Under the pieces are notes generated by a model that was given only the letters and a program-made list of their open reading frames with translations, did not search any database and was not told the DNA's origin. A program made the translations under genes and the position numbers. A DNA stretch of 64,000 bases from Mycoplana dimorpha (GTDB lineage: Bacteria; Pseudomonadota; Alphaproteobacteria; Rhizobiales; Rhizobiaceae): the NCBI RefSeq assembly GCF_003046475.1, contig NZ_PZZZ01000002.1:1-64000 (forward strand). Reading direction: 5' to 3'. This document shows, one piece after another, positions 35,655-43,347 of this stretch (positions are counted from its first letter, which is position 1; each line of letters opens with the position of its first letter).

Positions 35655-36722
35655 ATGGCAGGTGTCGACTTTGTCGATGTGAGAAAGTCGTTCGGGGCCT
35701 TTCCGGTGATCAAGGGCGTCGACATCGGGATCGAGGATGGCGAGTTCGTCATCCTCGTCGGACCGTCCGGCTGCGGGAAGTCGACTCTGTTGCGGATGCT
35801 GGCTGGTTTGGAAAACATCACCGCAGGCGAGATCCGCATCGGCGGGCGCGTCGTCAACGCGCTGCCGCCGAAAGAGCGCGATATCGCCATGGTGTTCCAG
35901 AACTACGCGCTCTATCCGCACATGACCGTTGCCGACAACATGGCGTTCTCGCTGATGCTGGGCGGAGCGGCCAAGGCCGAGATCGACAAGCGCGTCAACG
36001 CGGCGGCCGGCATCCTCGGCCTTTCCAAGCTGCTCGACCGCTATCCGCGTCAGCTTTCCGGCGGCCAGCGCCAGCGCGTCGCGATGGGCCGGGCGATCGT
36101 GCGCGATCCGCAGGTCTTCCTGTTCGACGAGCCGCTCTCGAACCTCGATGCCAAGCTGCGCGTCGCCATGCGCTCCGAGATCAAGGAACTGCACCAGCGG
36201 CTGAAGACGACCACCGTCTACGTCACTCACGACCAGATCGAGGCGATGACGATGGCTGACAAGATCGTTGTCATGCACGACGGCATTGTCGAGCAGATCG
36301 GCGCGCCCCTGGAACTCTACGACCGCCCCGCCAACCTCTTTGTCGCGGGCTTCATCGGCTCGCCGGCGATGAACATGATCCACGGCCGGCTGGATCCGGA
36401 CGCTCCGGGCCGCTTCCTGGCCAATGACGGCACCGCGCTGCCGGTCGCAAGCCCGCCGGCGGCTGCCCGCGGCCGCGATCTCGTTTACGGCCTTCGTCCC
36501 GAATACATGACGCTCGCCGACGACGGACTGCCGGCCGAGGTCGTGATCATCGAGCCGACCGGCTACGAGACCCAGATGATTGTTCGCCTCGGCGGAACCG
36601 ACGTCACCTGCATCTTCCGCGAGCGCGTCAACGTCCGACCGGGCGAGGTGGTGCGTCTCAGCATCGACGCCGGTCACGTGCATCTCTTCGACGTCGAGAC
36701 AGGCCGAAGGCTGTTCGACTGA
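35655..36722 (+). CDS. CUT1-type sugar ABC transporter, ATP-binding protein (UgpC/MsmK-like)
   Basis: A 355-aa ATPase. Walker [10 protein letters not shown] (about residues 36-44), Q-loop in [14 protein letters not shown], signature LSGGQRQR (about 135-142), Walker B VFLFDEP, and H-loop [14 protein letters not shown]-terminal TOBE/OB domain (about 240-355) is typical of MalK-like ATPases that serve carbohydrate importers. ATG 35655 with GGGAGG upstream; the open frame starts 25 codons earlier without family sequence. First gene of the ATPase-binding protein-permease-permease unit. Confidence 0.93.
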   Translation: MAGVDFVDVRKSFGAFPVIKGVDIGIEDGEFVILVGPSGCGKSTLLRMLAGLENITAGEIRIGGRVVNALPPKERDIAMVFQNYALYPHMTVADNMAFSLMLGGAAKAEIDKRVNAAAGILGLSKLLDRYPRQLSGGQRQRVAMGRAIVRDPQVFLFDEPLSNLDAKLRVAMRSEIKELHQRLKTTTVYVTHDQIEAMTMADKIVVMHDGIVEQIGAPLELYDRPANLFVAGFIGSPAMNMIHGRLDPDAPGRFLANDGTALPVASPPAAARGRDLVYGLRPEYMTLADDGLPAEVVIIEPTGYETQMIVRLGGTDVTCIFRERVNVRPGEVVRLSIDAGHVHLFDVETGRRLFD

Positions 36723-36882
36723 ATACCACCCGAGACGTCCAATGCGCGGGAAGAGGAGCCCGTCGCAGCGGTTCGATCGGGCGGGCCGTTTCCGGCGATG
36801 CCGGGAGCCGATGCCGCAGCATCCGCCACACGGGACGGCGGTTGCGCGGAACGCACATTCCCGTATTTCAAGGAGGAGCATT

Positions 36883-38190
36883 ATGACAATCAAGAGACGT
36901 GATTTTCTTGCAGCTTCCGCCGCTGCGGCAGGCGTTGCCGGCCTCGGCATCCGTCCGGGTTTTGCGCAAGCCGCCGAACCGACCTACACGCCGGAACCGG
37001 GCGCGAGCCTCCGGCTTCTGCGCTGGACCCCCTTCGTGAAGGGCGATGAGGACGCCTGGCTCGCCAACACGGCGAAGTTCACGGAAGCAACCGGCGTGCA
37101 GGTGCGCGTCGACAAGGAGAGCTGGGAGGATATTCGCCCCAAGGCCGCCGTTGCCGCCAATGTCGGCTCCGGCCCGGACCTGGTGATGTGCTGGTTCGAC
37201 GATGCCCACCAGTATCCCGACAAGCTCGTCGACCTGACGGAGCTCGCCAACTATCTCGGCGGCAAGTACGGCGGCTGGTATGACGGCATGAGGGGCTATG
37301 CCGCACGCGGCGACAAGTTCATCGCCATGCCGCTGACGGCGATCGGCAACGCCGTCGTCTACCGCGACAGCCACATGAAGGCGGCCGGCTTCAGCGAGTT
37401 CCCGAAGGACACCGACGGCTTCCTGGAACTCTGCAAGGCGATGAAGGCCAAGGGCACGCCCGCGGGCTTCCCGCACGGCAAGGCCGTCGGTGACGGCAAC
37501 AACTATGCCCACTGGCTCCTGTGGAGCCACGGCGGCAAGATGGTCGACGAAAGCGGCGTCGTCACCATCAACAGCCCGGAAACGCTGAAGGCGATCAACT
37601 ACGCCAAGGCGCTTTACGAAACCTTCATCCCCGGAACGGAAAGCTGGCAGGACATCAACAACAACCGCGCCTTCCTGGCCGGCCAGGTGTCGCTGATCGC
37701 AAACGGCGTCTCTGTCTATTACGCCGCGAAGAAGGACCCGGCACTGGCGGAGATCGCAGCCGACATCCGTACCACCAACTTCCCGATCGGCCCGGTTGGA
37801 CAGAGCGTCGAACTCTGCCAGACGAGCTCGCTGCTTCTGTTCAATCACACGAAATATCCGGAAGCCGCCAAGGCCTACATCAAGTTCATGATGGAAGCCG
37901 ACCAGATGAACGCCTGGATCTCCGGCTCCAGCGGCTATTGCTGCCAGCCGCTGAAGGCGTTCGCCGACAACCCGGTCTGGACCGCCGATCCGATCCACGC
38001 GCCTTACGCCAAGGCGTCCGAAATGCTGCGCCCGAACGGCTATGCCGGCCCGCTCGGCTATGCCTCGGCCGGCGTGATGGCGGATTACGTGCTCGTCGAC
38101 ATGTTCGCCGCGGCCGTGACCGGTCAGATGTCGCCGGAAGATGCGATGGCCGAGGCCGAGCGCCGCGCCAACCGCTACTACCGCGTCTGA
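36883..38190 (+). CDS. CUT1-type ABC transporter, extracellular solute-binding protein (Tat signal)
   Basis: A 435-aa family 1 solute-binding protein. The N-terminus MTIKRRDFLAASAAAAGVAG has a twin-arginine signal (RRDFLA), with cleavage near GFAQA about residue 29. The mature part shows the cluster B layout (LRLLRWTPFVKGDEDAW, then KAAVAANVGSGPDLVM). Ligand unknown; the neighbourhood suggests a four-carbon polyol, acid or a glycoside of it. AAGGAGG precedes ATG 36883. A stable hairpin separates it from the permeases. Confidence 0.92.
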   Translation: MTIKRRDFLAASAAAAGVAGLGIRPGFAQAAEPTYTPEPGASLRLLRWTPFVKGDEDAWLANTAKFTEATGVQVRVDKESWEDIRPKAAVAANVGSGPDLVMCWFDDAHQYPDKLVDLTELANYLGGKYGGWYDGMRGYAARGDKFIAMPLTAIGNAVVYRDSHMKAAGFSEFPKDTDGFLELCKAMKAKGTPAGFPHGKAVGDGNNYAHWLLWSHGGKMVDESGVVTINSPETLKAINYAKALYETFIPGTESWQDINNNRAFLAGQVSLIANGVSVYYAAKKDPALAEIAADIRTTNFPIGPVGQSVELCQTSSLLLFNHTKYPEAAKAYIKFMMEADQMNAWISGSSGYCCQPLKAFADNPVWTADPIHAPYAKASEMLRPNGYAGPLGYASAGVMADYVLVDMFAAAVTGQMSPEDAMAEAERRANRYYRV

Positions 38191-38221
38191 CCCAGAAGGG
38201 CGGCCCACAGGCCGACAACCG

Positions 38222-38251
38222 GGAAGGCGCGGTCATGCCACCGCGCCTTCC
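38222..38251 (+). repeat. 12-bp hairpin between binding-protein and permease genes
   Basis: GGAAGGCGCGGT (38222-38233) is perfectly complementary to ACCGCGCCTTCC (38240-38251), loop CATGCC. It lies 32 nt after the binding-protein stop and about 100 nt before the first permease. No U-tract. Inferred role: 3'-end stabiliser or partial terminator that keeps binding-protein mRNA above permease mRNA, as known for malE-type operons. Confidence 0.65.
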
Positions 38252-38349
38252 ACCCCTGCTGCGAAAACGAGAGTTCTTGCAGCAGTAGCAGGCCGTCCGG
38301 CACGCGCACAGGCGCTGCCATCCAAGGAAGATGCCCCGGGAGAAGTTCG

Positions 38350-39282
38350 ATGACGACCGTGCCCACCACCCAGATGACCGCTACGAGCACGTCCTGGCTG
38401 CAGAACAACAACGTGCTCGGCTTCCTCTTCATGCTGCCGGCGGCGGTCTTCCTCGTCTGCTTCCTGACCTACCCGCTCGGCCTCGGCATCTGGCTCGGCT
38501 TTACCGACACCCGGATCGGCCGCGACGGCATCTTCATCGGGTTCGAGAACTACGCGTTTCTCGCCCGCGACCACGTGTTCTGGCTGTCGGTGTTCAACAC
38601 GCTGCTCTACACCTCGGTCGCCTCGGTGCTGAAGTTCGCGCTCGGGCTCTGGCTGGCGCTGCTCTTGAACGAGAACCTGCCGTGCAAGTCGTTCTTCCGG
38701 GCGATCGTGCTGCTTCCCTGGGTGGTGCCGACGGTGCTTTCGGCGCTGGCTTTCTGGTGGATCTACGACAGCCAGTTCTCGATCCTCTCCTGGTCGCTGA
38801 TGAAACTCGGGCTGATCGACGGGCCAATCAACTTCCTCGGCGACCCGACCAACGCGCGCATCTCGGTGATCGCCGCCAATGTCTGGCGCGGTATTCCCTT
38901 CGTGGCAATCTCGCTGCTCGCCGGCCTGCAGACCATTCCCGCCTCGCTGCAGGAGGCTGCCTCGCTTGACGGAGCGACGAGCTGGCAGCGCTTTCGTTAT
39001 GTGACATTGCCGATGCTGACGCCGATTATCGCTGTGGTCATGACCTTCTCGGTGCTGTTCACCTTTACCGATTTTCAGCTCATCTACGTGCTCACCAAGG
39101 GCGGGCCGGTGAACGCCACACACCTGATGGCGACGCTCTCCTTCCAGCGCGGCATTCCGGGCGGCCAGCTCGGCGAGGGGGCTGCGATCGCGGTTGCGAT
39201 GATCCCCTTCCTGCTCGGCGCCATCATGTTTAGCTTCTTCGGTTTGCAGCGCCGCAAATGGCAGCAGGGCGGCCAGGATTGA
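38350..39282 (+). CDS. CUT1-type ABC transporter permease (MalF-like)
   Basis: A 310-aa inner-membrane permease with six main hydrophobic segments. The first helix is near residues 22-45. The ATPase-contact EAA loop is EAASLDGATSWQRFRYVTLPM (about 198-218). GGAGAAG precedes ATG 38350. Second-last gene of the importer; pairs with the permease 15 nt downstream. Confidence 0.93.
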   Translation: MTTVPTTQMTATSTSWLQNNNVLGFLFMLPAAVFLVCFLTYPLGLGIWLGFTDTRIGRDGIFIGFENYAFLARDHVFWLSVFNTLLYTSVASVLKFALGLWLALLLNENLPCKSFFRAIVLLPWVVPTVLSALAFWWIYDSQFSILSWSLMKLGLIDGPINFLGDPTNARISVIAANVWRGIPFVAISLLAGLQTIPASLQEAASLDGATSWQRFRYVTLPMLTPIIAVVMTFSVLFTFTDFQLIYVLTKGGPVNATHLMATLSFQRGIPGGQLGEGAAIAVAMIPFLLGAIMFSFFGLQRRKWQQGGQD

Positions 39283-39297
39283 CTTTCGGAGACGACG

Positions 39298-40197
39298 ATG
39301 ACCTCGACCGCAAACGCCAAATCCGACGCTCTCACCGATAATGCCGAGGGCATGAGCTACCTGAACCGCCTGCCACGGCGAATCGTGACGCTCTACCTGC
39401 CGATGGCCGTGTTCGTCTTCGTGCTGCTGTTTCCATTCTACTGGATGGCGATCACGGCGGTGAAGCCGAACGCGCAACTGACGGACTACAACAACTACAG
39501 CCCCTTCTGGGTGGTCGAGCCGACGCTCGATCACATCAAGTACCTGCTGTTCGAGACCTCCTACCCGGGCTGGCTGTGGAACACGATGCTGGTCGCGGTC
39601 TGCTCGACCTTCCTGTCGCTCGCCGCCTCCGTCTTCGGTGCCTATGCGATCGAACGCGTCCGCTTCACCGGCGCCCGGCCGGTCGGACTGATGATCTTTC
39701 TCGCCTATCTGGTGCCGCCGTCGATCCTGTTCATTCCGCTCGCCTTCATCGTCTTCAAGCTCGGCATCTACGATAGCCGGCTGGCGCTGATCTTCACCTA
39801 CCCGACCTTCCTGATCCCGTTCTGCACCTGGCTGCTGATGGGCTATTTCCGCTCGATCCCCTTCGAGCTCGAGGAAAGCGCGCTGGTCGATGGTGCGACG
39901 CGCTGGCAGATCCTTGTCCGGATCATCTTGCCGCTTGCCGTTCCCGGCCTCATCTCGGCCGGCATCTTCGCCTTCACGCTGTCCTGGAACGAGTTCATCT
40001 ACGCGCTCACCTTCATACAGTCCTCGGAAAACAAGACCGTGCCGGTGGGCGTGCTGACCGAACTCGTCAGGGGCGACGTGTTCGAATGGGGGTCGCTGAT
40101 GGCGGGCGCGCTGTTCGGCTCGCTGCCCGTGGTGATCCTCTACTCCTTCTTCGTCGACTACTACGTCTCGTCAATGACTGGCGCGGTGAAGGAATAG
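39298..40197 (+). CDS. CUT1-type ABC transporter permease (MalG-like)
   Basis: A 299-aa inner-membrane permease, six main hydrophobic segments. The EAA loop is seen as EESALVDGATRWQILVRIIL (about residues 192-211). The cytoplasmic N-terminus is about 40 residues long before the first helix. GGAGACGACG precedes ATG 39298. It completes the importer. Confidence 0.93.
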   Translation: MTSTANAKSDALTDNAEGMSYLNRLPRRIVTLYLPMAVFVFVLLFPFYWMAITAVKPNAQLTDYNNYSPFWVVEPTLDHIKYLLFETSYPGWLWNTMLVAVCSTFLSLAASVFGAYAIERVRFTGARPVGLMIFLAYLVPPSILFIPLAFIVFKLGIYDSRLALIFTYPTFLIPFCTWLLMGYFRSIPFELEESALVDGATRWQILVRIILPLAVPGLISAGIFAFTLSWNEFIYALTFIQSSENKTVPVGVLTELVRGDVFEWGSLMAGALFGSLPVVILYSFFVDYYVSSMTGAVKE

Positions 40198-40438
40198 CAA
40201 TCAAAGGGACGGGTCAGCCGGACTGCGCACAAAACCAAGCCGGCAGCGATGGTGTAACGCTGCCGCAGGACAGCGTCGCTGCGCTAACGGAACCGGCCGC
40301 GCGGCCGCCCGCATCGTGTTGCTCCGGCAGCGAACACTCCAGCTCCATCAATAACGCATGCCTCGCCTGCAGGCGTGTGCCTTCAAATTGTGCAGATGCG
40401 AAACCATATGATGAGTACCGCACAAATGGAGAGAAGAG

Positions 40439-40579
40439 ATGAGCATCCGCAAGAAAATTCAGGACATCAGAGCGCGTCGTCGGGCTATTCGCGAGCTCAA
40501 CATGCTCGATGACCATTCGCTCGCCGATATCGGCATTTCGCGCGCGCAGATTCGCACCGTCGTCCACGGCGGCCGTTGA
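40439..40579 (+). CDS. DUF1127 small basic protein
   Basis: A 46-aa arginine-rich protein: IRKKIQDIRARRRAIRELNM is followed by LDDHSLADIGISRAQIRTVV. The second part (L.D..L.DIGISR..I) is the DUF1127 (YjiS-like) signature. Such proteins are abundant and often highly transcribed in Rhizobiales; RNA-binding roles have been reported for some. GGAGAG precedes ATG 40439. Followed by a strong terminator, so it is a separate transcription unit. Confidence 0.85.
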   Translation: MSIRKKIQDIRARRRAIRELNMLDDHSLADIGISRAQIRTVVHGGR

Positions 40580-40641
40580 GGCGGCCGGCTCGTCCCCGGG
40601 CCATCAAGCCTAAATATCACGCGTCCAGATCCATGTCCGTC

Positions 40642-40663
40642 AGCCCGCCGCAAGGCGGGCTTT
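40642..40663 (+). terminator. GNRA-capped terminator after DUF1127
   Basis: AGCCCGCC (40642-40649) - loop GCAA - GGCGGGCT (40654-40661), then TTTGCGTTTG. Eight-bp GC-rich stem with a GNRA tetraloop, 63 nt after the DUF1127 stop. Confidence 0.75.
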
Positions 40664-41158
40664 GCGTTTGGGTCACGGACTCCGGAGGCAGTGCGACTGC
40701 CGCCTTCGCACCTCACAATCTGTCCCGAGCTCTCCGCGCCTGTGGTGTGGAGACTGAGGCTGCTGCATGCCGCCGGCAGGGCCTGTCAGGTAATCCGCGC
40801 AGAGCCAGCACGAGCAGCGCGATATCGGAGCTGCGATCCCTTGCTCAAGTCACGCAGGCCGAGCATCCATCAATTGGTTTAGCAGCCATACATTTGTCCA
40901 ACTGGGATTCTGGTCGGTTTCGGTTAGAAACAACATAGGCTTAGGCCTTCATAGCGGCGATTGAGGCTGCCCTCCGATGCGGCTCGCGACCGACACAAGG
41001 AGACTTCATCAGAACTGTCTCGCAACAACTCTCCGAACCAGCCGGAACTGCATTTGTATATTTTCGCGTTCATGGGGGGCGAATGAATTCAGTCGAGTGC
41101 ATGGCCGCCCATGGCAATGTCCGTGCGCCGCATGCCAGCCATTTGAGAGCGAGTTGAC
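40664..41158. other. Intergenic region at the border of the second polysaccharide locus
   Basis: About 500 bp without a supported gene. GC content visibly falls from about 40850 on, continuing through the next two genes. The promoter of the galactofuranosyl-transferase-like gene must lie in its right part. No tRNA, integrase remnant or direct repeat seen that would mark an island end. Confidence 0.5.
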
Positions 41159-42172
41159 ATGGAACGATCAGTAATCGCTGTCATCGTGACGTACAACCGT
41201 ATCCACTCTTTGAAGAAAACTGTTCAGGCGGTGCTCAAGCAGAGTTTTCCGATCCGCGAAGTCATATTCGTCGATAACAAAAGCACGGATGAAACTCCAA
41301 TATATCTGCGAGAGTTGGCGCAACGGGGAGCGACTTACCCAATCCGCGTCGTCAGCATGGAAAGGAACGAAGGCGGTGCGGGGGGATTTGCCAGTGGCGT
41401 CCAGGAAGCCTACGAACGCGGCGCTGATCTTATATGGCTGATGGACGACGACTGCATCCCAGACCCTGATGCACTTGAGAAACTCGTGCACGCTTTTGAG
41501 GTCTTGACCGAAAAGTTAACCGCTGCTTCGGCCACGCCGGCCGAGCTTACGGAACCCGGTTTTGTATGCTCCAACGTCAGATGGAGAAACGGCGAAGTCT
41601 GCGAAATGAATATCCCAAACCCGACAGGTGACTGGAGCCGATACTACGTTCCGGAGAATCCCTATGTCGGCGTCGATCAGTGTTCTTTCGTTTCAATGCT
41701 TGTAAATGCGCGCGTAATCGACGCGGTCGGCTACCCGGTCCGTGAATTCTTCATATGGTTTGACGACGTCGAATTTTCGAGGCGCATTGCGGAGAGATAT
41801 GCAGGATTTGCAATTCTTGACAGCCTTGTCGTCCATGACATGCCTCACAATAGAGGTGTGCACTTTAGTGATGTGAGCACGGAGAACGTCTGGAAGTACC
41901 GCTACGGTATCCGCAACGAGGTAGCCTATCTGGCCTCCAGCCCCTTGGGCATGCTGAGGGCCGCTCGCTTTATTGCCGCGCAAGTCTCCCATATGTCCGC
42001 CAACAAGGTGCCCCTGTCGCTTCGGGCGCAGATTCTGTTTGCGGGACTGTCCGGTTTCACCTTCCGCTATCGGGCGAAGATTCGGTATCCGGCAGTCCGC
42101 TGTCAGTTGCGAAATAGTTCGACCATCAAATCTATTTCTCCTCACCCCGAAGGCGCGGAAACAGATGTATGA
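41159..42172 (+). CDS. GlfT-like family 2 glycosyltransferase (probable galactofuranosyltransferase)
   Basis: A 337-aa GT-A transferase. IAVIVTYNRIHSLKKTV, IFVDNKSTDETP, NEGGAGGFASGV and IWLMDDDCIPDPDA (about residues 93-106) are the order of blocks in GlfT2-like enzymes; GGAGGF and the D-D-D motif are characteristic. FFIWFDDVEFSRRI later carries the catalytic-type DD. The partner downstream is UDP-galactopyranose mutase with an 8-nt overlap, so UDP-galactofuranose is the expected donor. Codon use is AT-richer than the exo genes, suggesting transfer. No strong ribosome site ahead of ATG 41159. Confidence 0.8.
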   Translation: MERSVIAVIVTYNRIHSLKKTVQAVLKQSFPIREVIFVDNKSTDETPIYLRELAQRGATYPIRVVSMERNEGGAGGFASGVQEAYERGADLIWLMDDDCIPDPDALEKLVHAFEVLTEKLTAASATPAELTEPGFVCSNVRWRNGEVCEMNIPNPTGDWSRYYVPENPYVGVDQCSFVSMLVNARVIDAVGYPVREFFIWFDDVEFSRRIAERYAGFAILDSLVVHDMPHNRGVHFSDVSTENVWKYRYGIRNEVAYLASSPLGMLRAARFIAAQVSHMSANKVPLSLRAQILFAGLSGFTFRYRAKIRYPAVRCQLRNSSTIKSISPHPEGAETDV

Positions 42173-43271
42173 TTGGCTGATTGTCGGAGCCGGATTTGCC
42201 GGAAGCGTTCTTGCAGAGCGTTTGGCGTCCCAGCGAAACGAACGAGTTCTCCTAGTCGACCGTCGACCTCATGTCGGTGGCAACGCGCATGACTATTATA
42301 ACGATGACGGAATACTCATTCATCAATACGGGCCGCACATCTTCCATACCAATTCAAAGCAGATTTTCGACTATCTGTCTTCGTTCACCAAATGGCGGCC
42401 TTACTCGCATAGGGTTCTTGCCGAAGTGGACGGAATGCTTGTTCCGATTCCGATCAATCTCGATACGGTGAACCAGCTTTATGGCCTTGACCTCAACTCG
42501 GAACAACTGGCTGACTGGTTTAGCGCGCGCGCGGAGAAGGTGGACTCGATCTGCACGTCCGAGGATGTGGTTGTGTCGGTGGTTGGGCGAGAGCTCTACG
42601 AGAAATTTTTCCAGGGATATACGCGCAAGCAGTGGGGGCTGGATCCTTCGAAACTCGACAAGTCGGTGACGGCCAGGGTGCCCGTCCGCACCGATCGCAA
42701 TGACCTATATTTTTCGGATGAATACCAGTTCATGCCGCGTCATGGCTACCACCGGCTCTTTGAAAATATGCTGCGCAGCAGCAACATTCATGTAATGACG
42801 CAGACCGACTATCGTGACGTTAAGGACAGGATACCCCACAGGCGTGTAATCTACACTGGTCCGATCGACGAGTACTTTGAATTCTGCTTCGGACGGCTAC
42901 CGTATAGATCGCTCCAGTTTGAGCATGTAACCCGCGACGTTCCTTGGCACCAGCCGGTCGCTGTCGTAAATTATCCTCAGACAAAGGACTACACGCGCGT
43001 TACGGAGTACAAGCATCTTACCGGGCAAAGTCATCCTAAGACGACGCTTTCGTATGAATATCCATCGGACGTAGGTGATCCATACTACCCTGTTCCGAAT
43101 GCAGAGAATCAGGAGCGGTTCAAGAAATACGAATGTCTGGCAATGAACACGCCTGACGTGTGGTTTGTGGGTCGTCTTGCCACTTACAGATACTATAACA
43201 TGGATCAAGTCGTGGGGCAGGCGCTCAGTACTTTTCGGCGCATCTGCAACACTGTTGAGACCGGTTCATAG
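42165..43271 (+). CDS. glf: UDP-galactopyranose mutase
   Basis: A 368-aa FAD enzyme that interconverts UDP-galactopyranose and UDP-galactofuranose. The FAD-binding motif WLIVGAGFAGSVLAERLA is at residues 3-20; VGGNAHDYYND, YGPHIFHT, GYTRKQWGLDPSKLDKSV and FMPRHGYHRLFENML follow, as does FVGRLATYRYYNMDQVV at the C-terminus. The reading frame is open 64 codons upstream but the protein starts at ATG 42165, overlapping the previous gene by 8 nt. AT-richer than the window average. Confidence 0.95.
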   Translation: MYDWLIVGAGFAGSVLAERLASQRNERVLLVDRRPHVGGNAHDYYNDDGILIHQYGPHIFHTNSKQIFDYLSSFTKWRPYSHRVLAEVDGMLVPIPINLDTVNQLYGLDLNSEQLADWFSARAEKVDSICTSEDVVVSVVGRELYEKFFQGYTRKQWGLDPSKLDKSVTARVPVRTDRNDLYFSDEYQFMPRHGYHRLFENMLRSSNIHVMTQTDYRDVKDRIPHRRVIYTGPIDEYFEFCFGRLPYRSLQFEHVTRDVPWHQPVAVVNYPQTKDYTRVTEYKHLTGQSHPKTTLSYEYPSDVGDPYYPVPNAENQERFKKYECLAMNTPDVWFVGRLATYRYYNMDQVVGQALSTFRRICNTVETGS

Positions 43272-43347
43272 CCATGCGAACTCTAACCTCGTTGTGCAAA
43301 AAGGAGACGGCCGTGATCGCCCAGGCGGCTTCGGCCTTCAGGTGCTG

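Noticed and set aside
40664-41158. Border of a mobile island
   Set aside because: GC shift is visible but no integrase, tRNA target, insertion sequence or flanking direct repeat was found.
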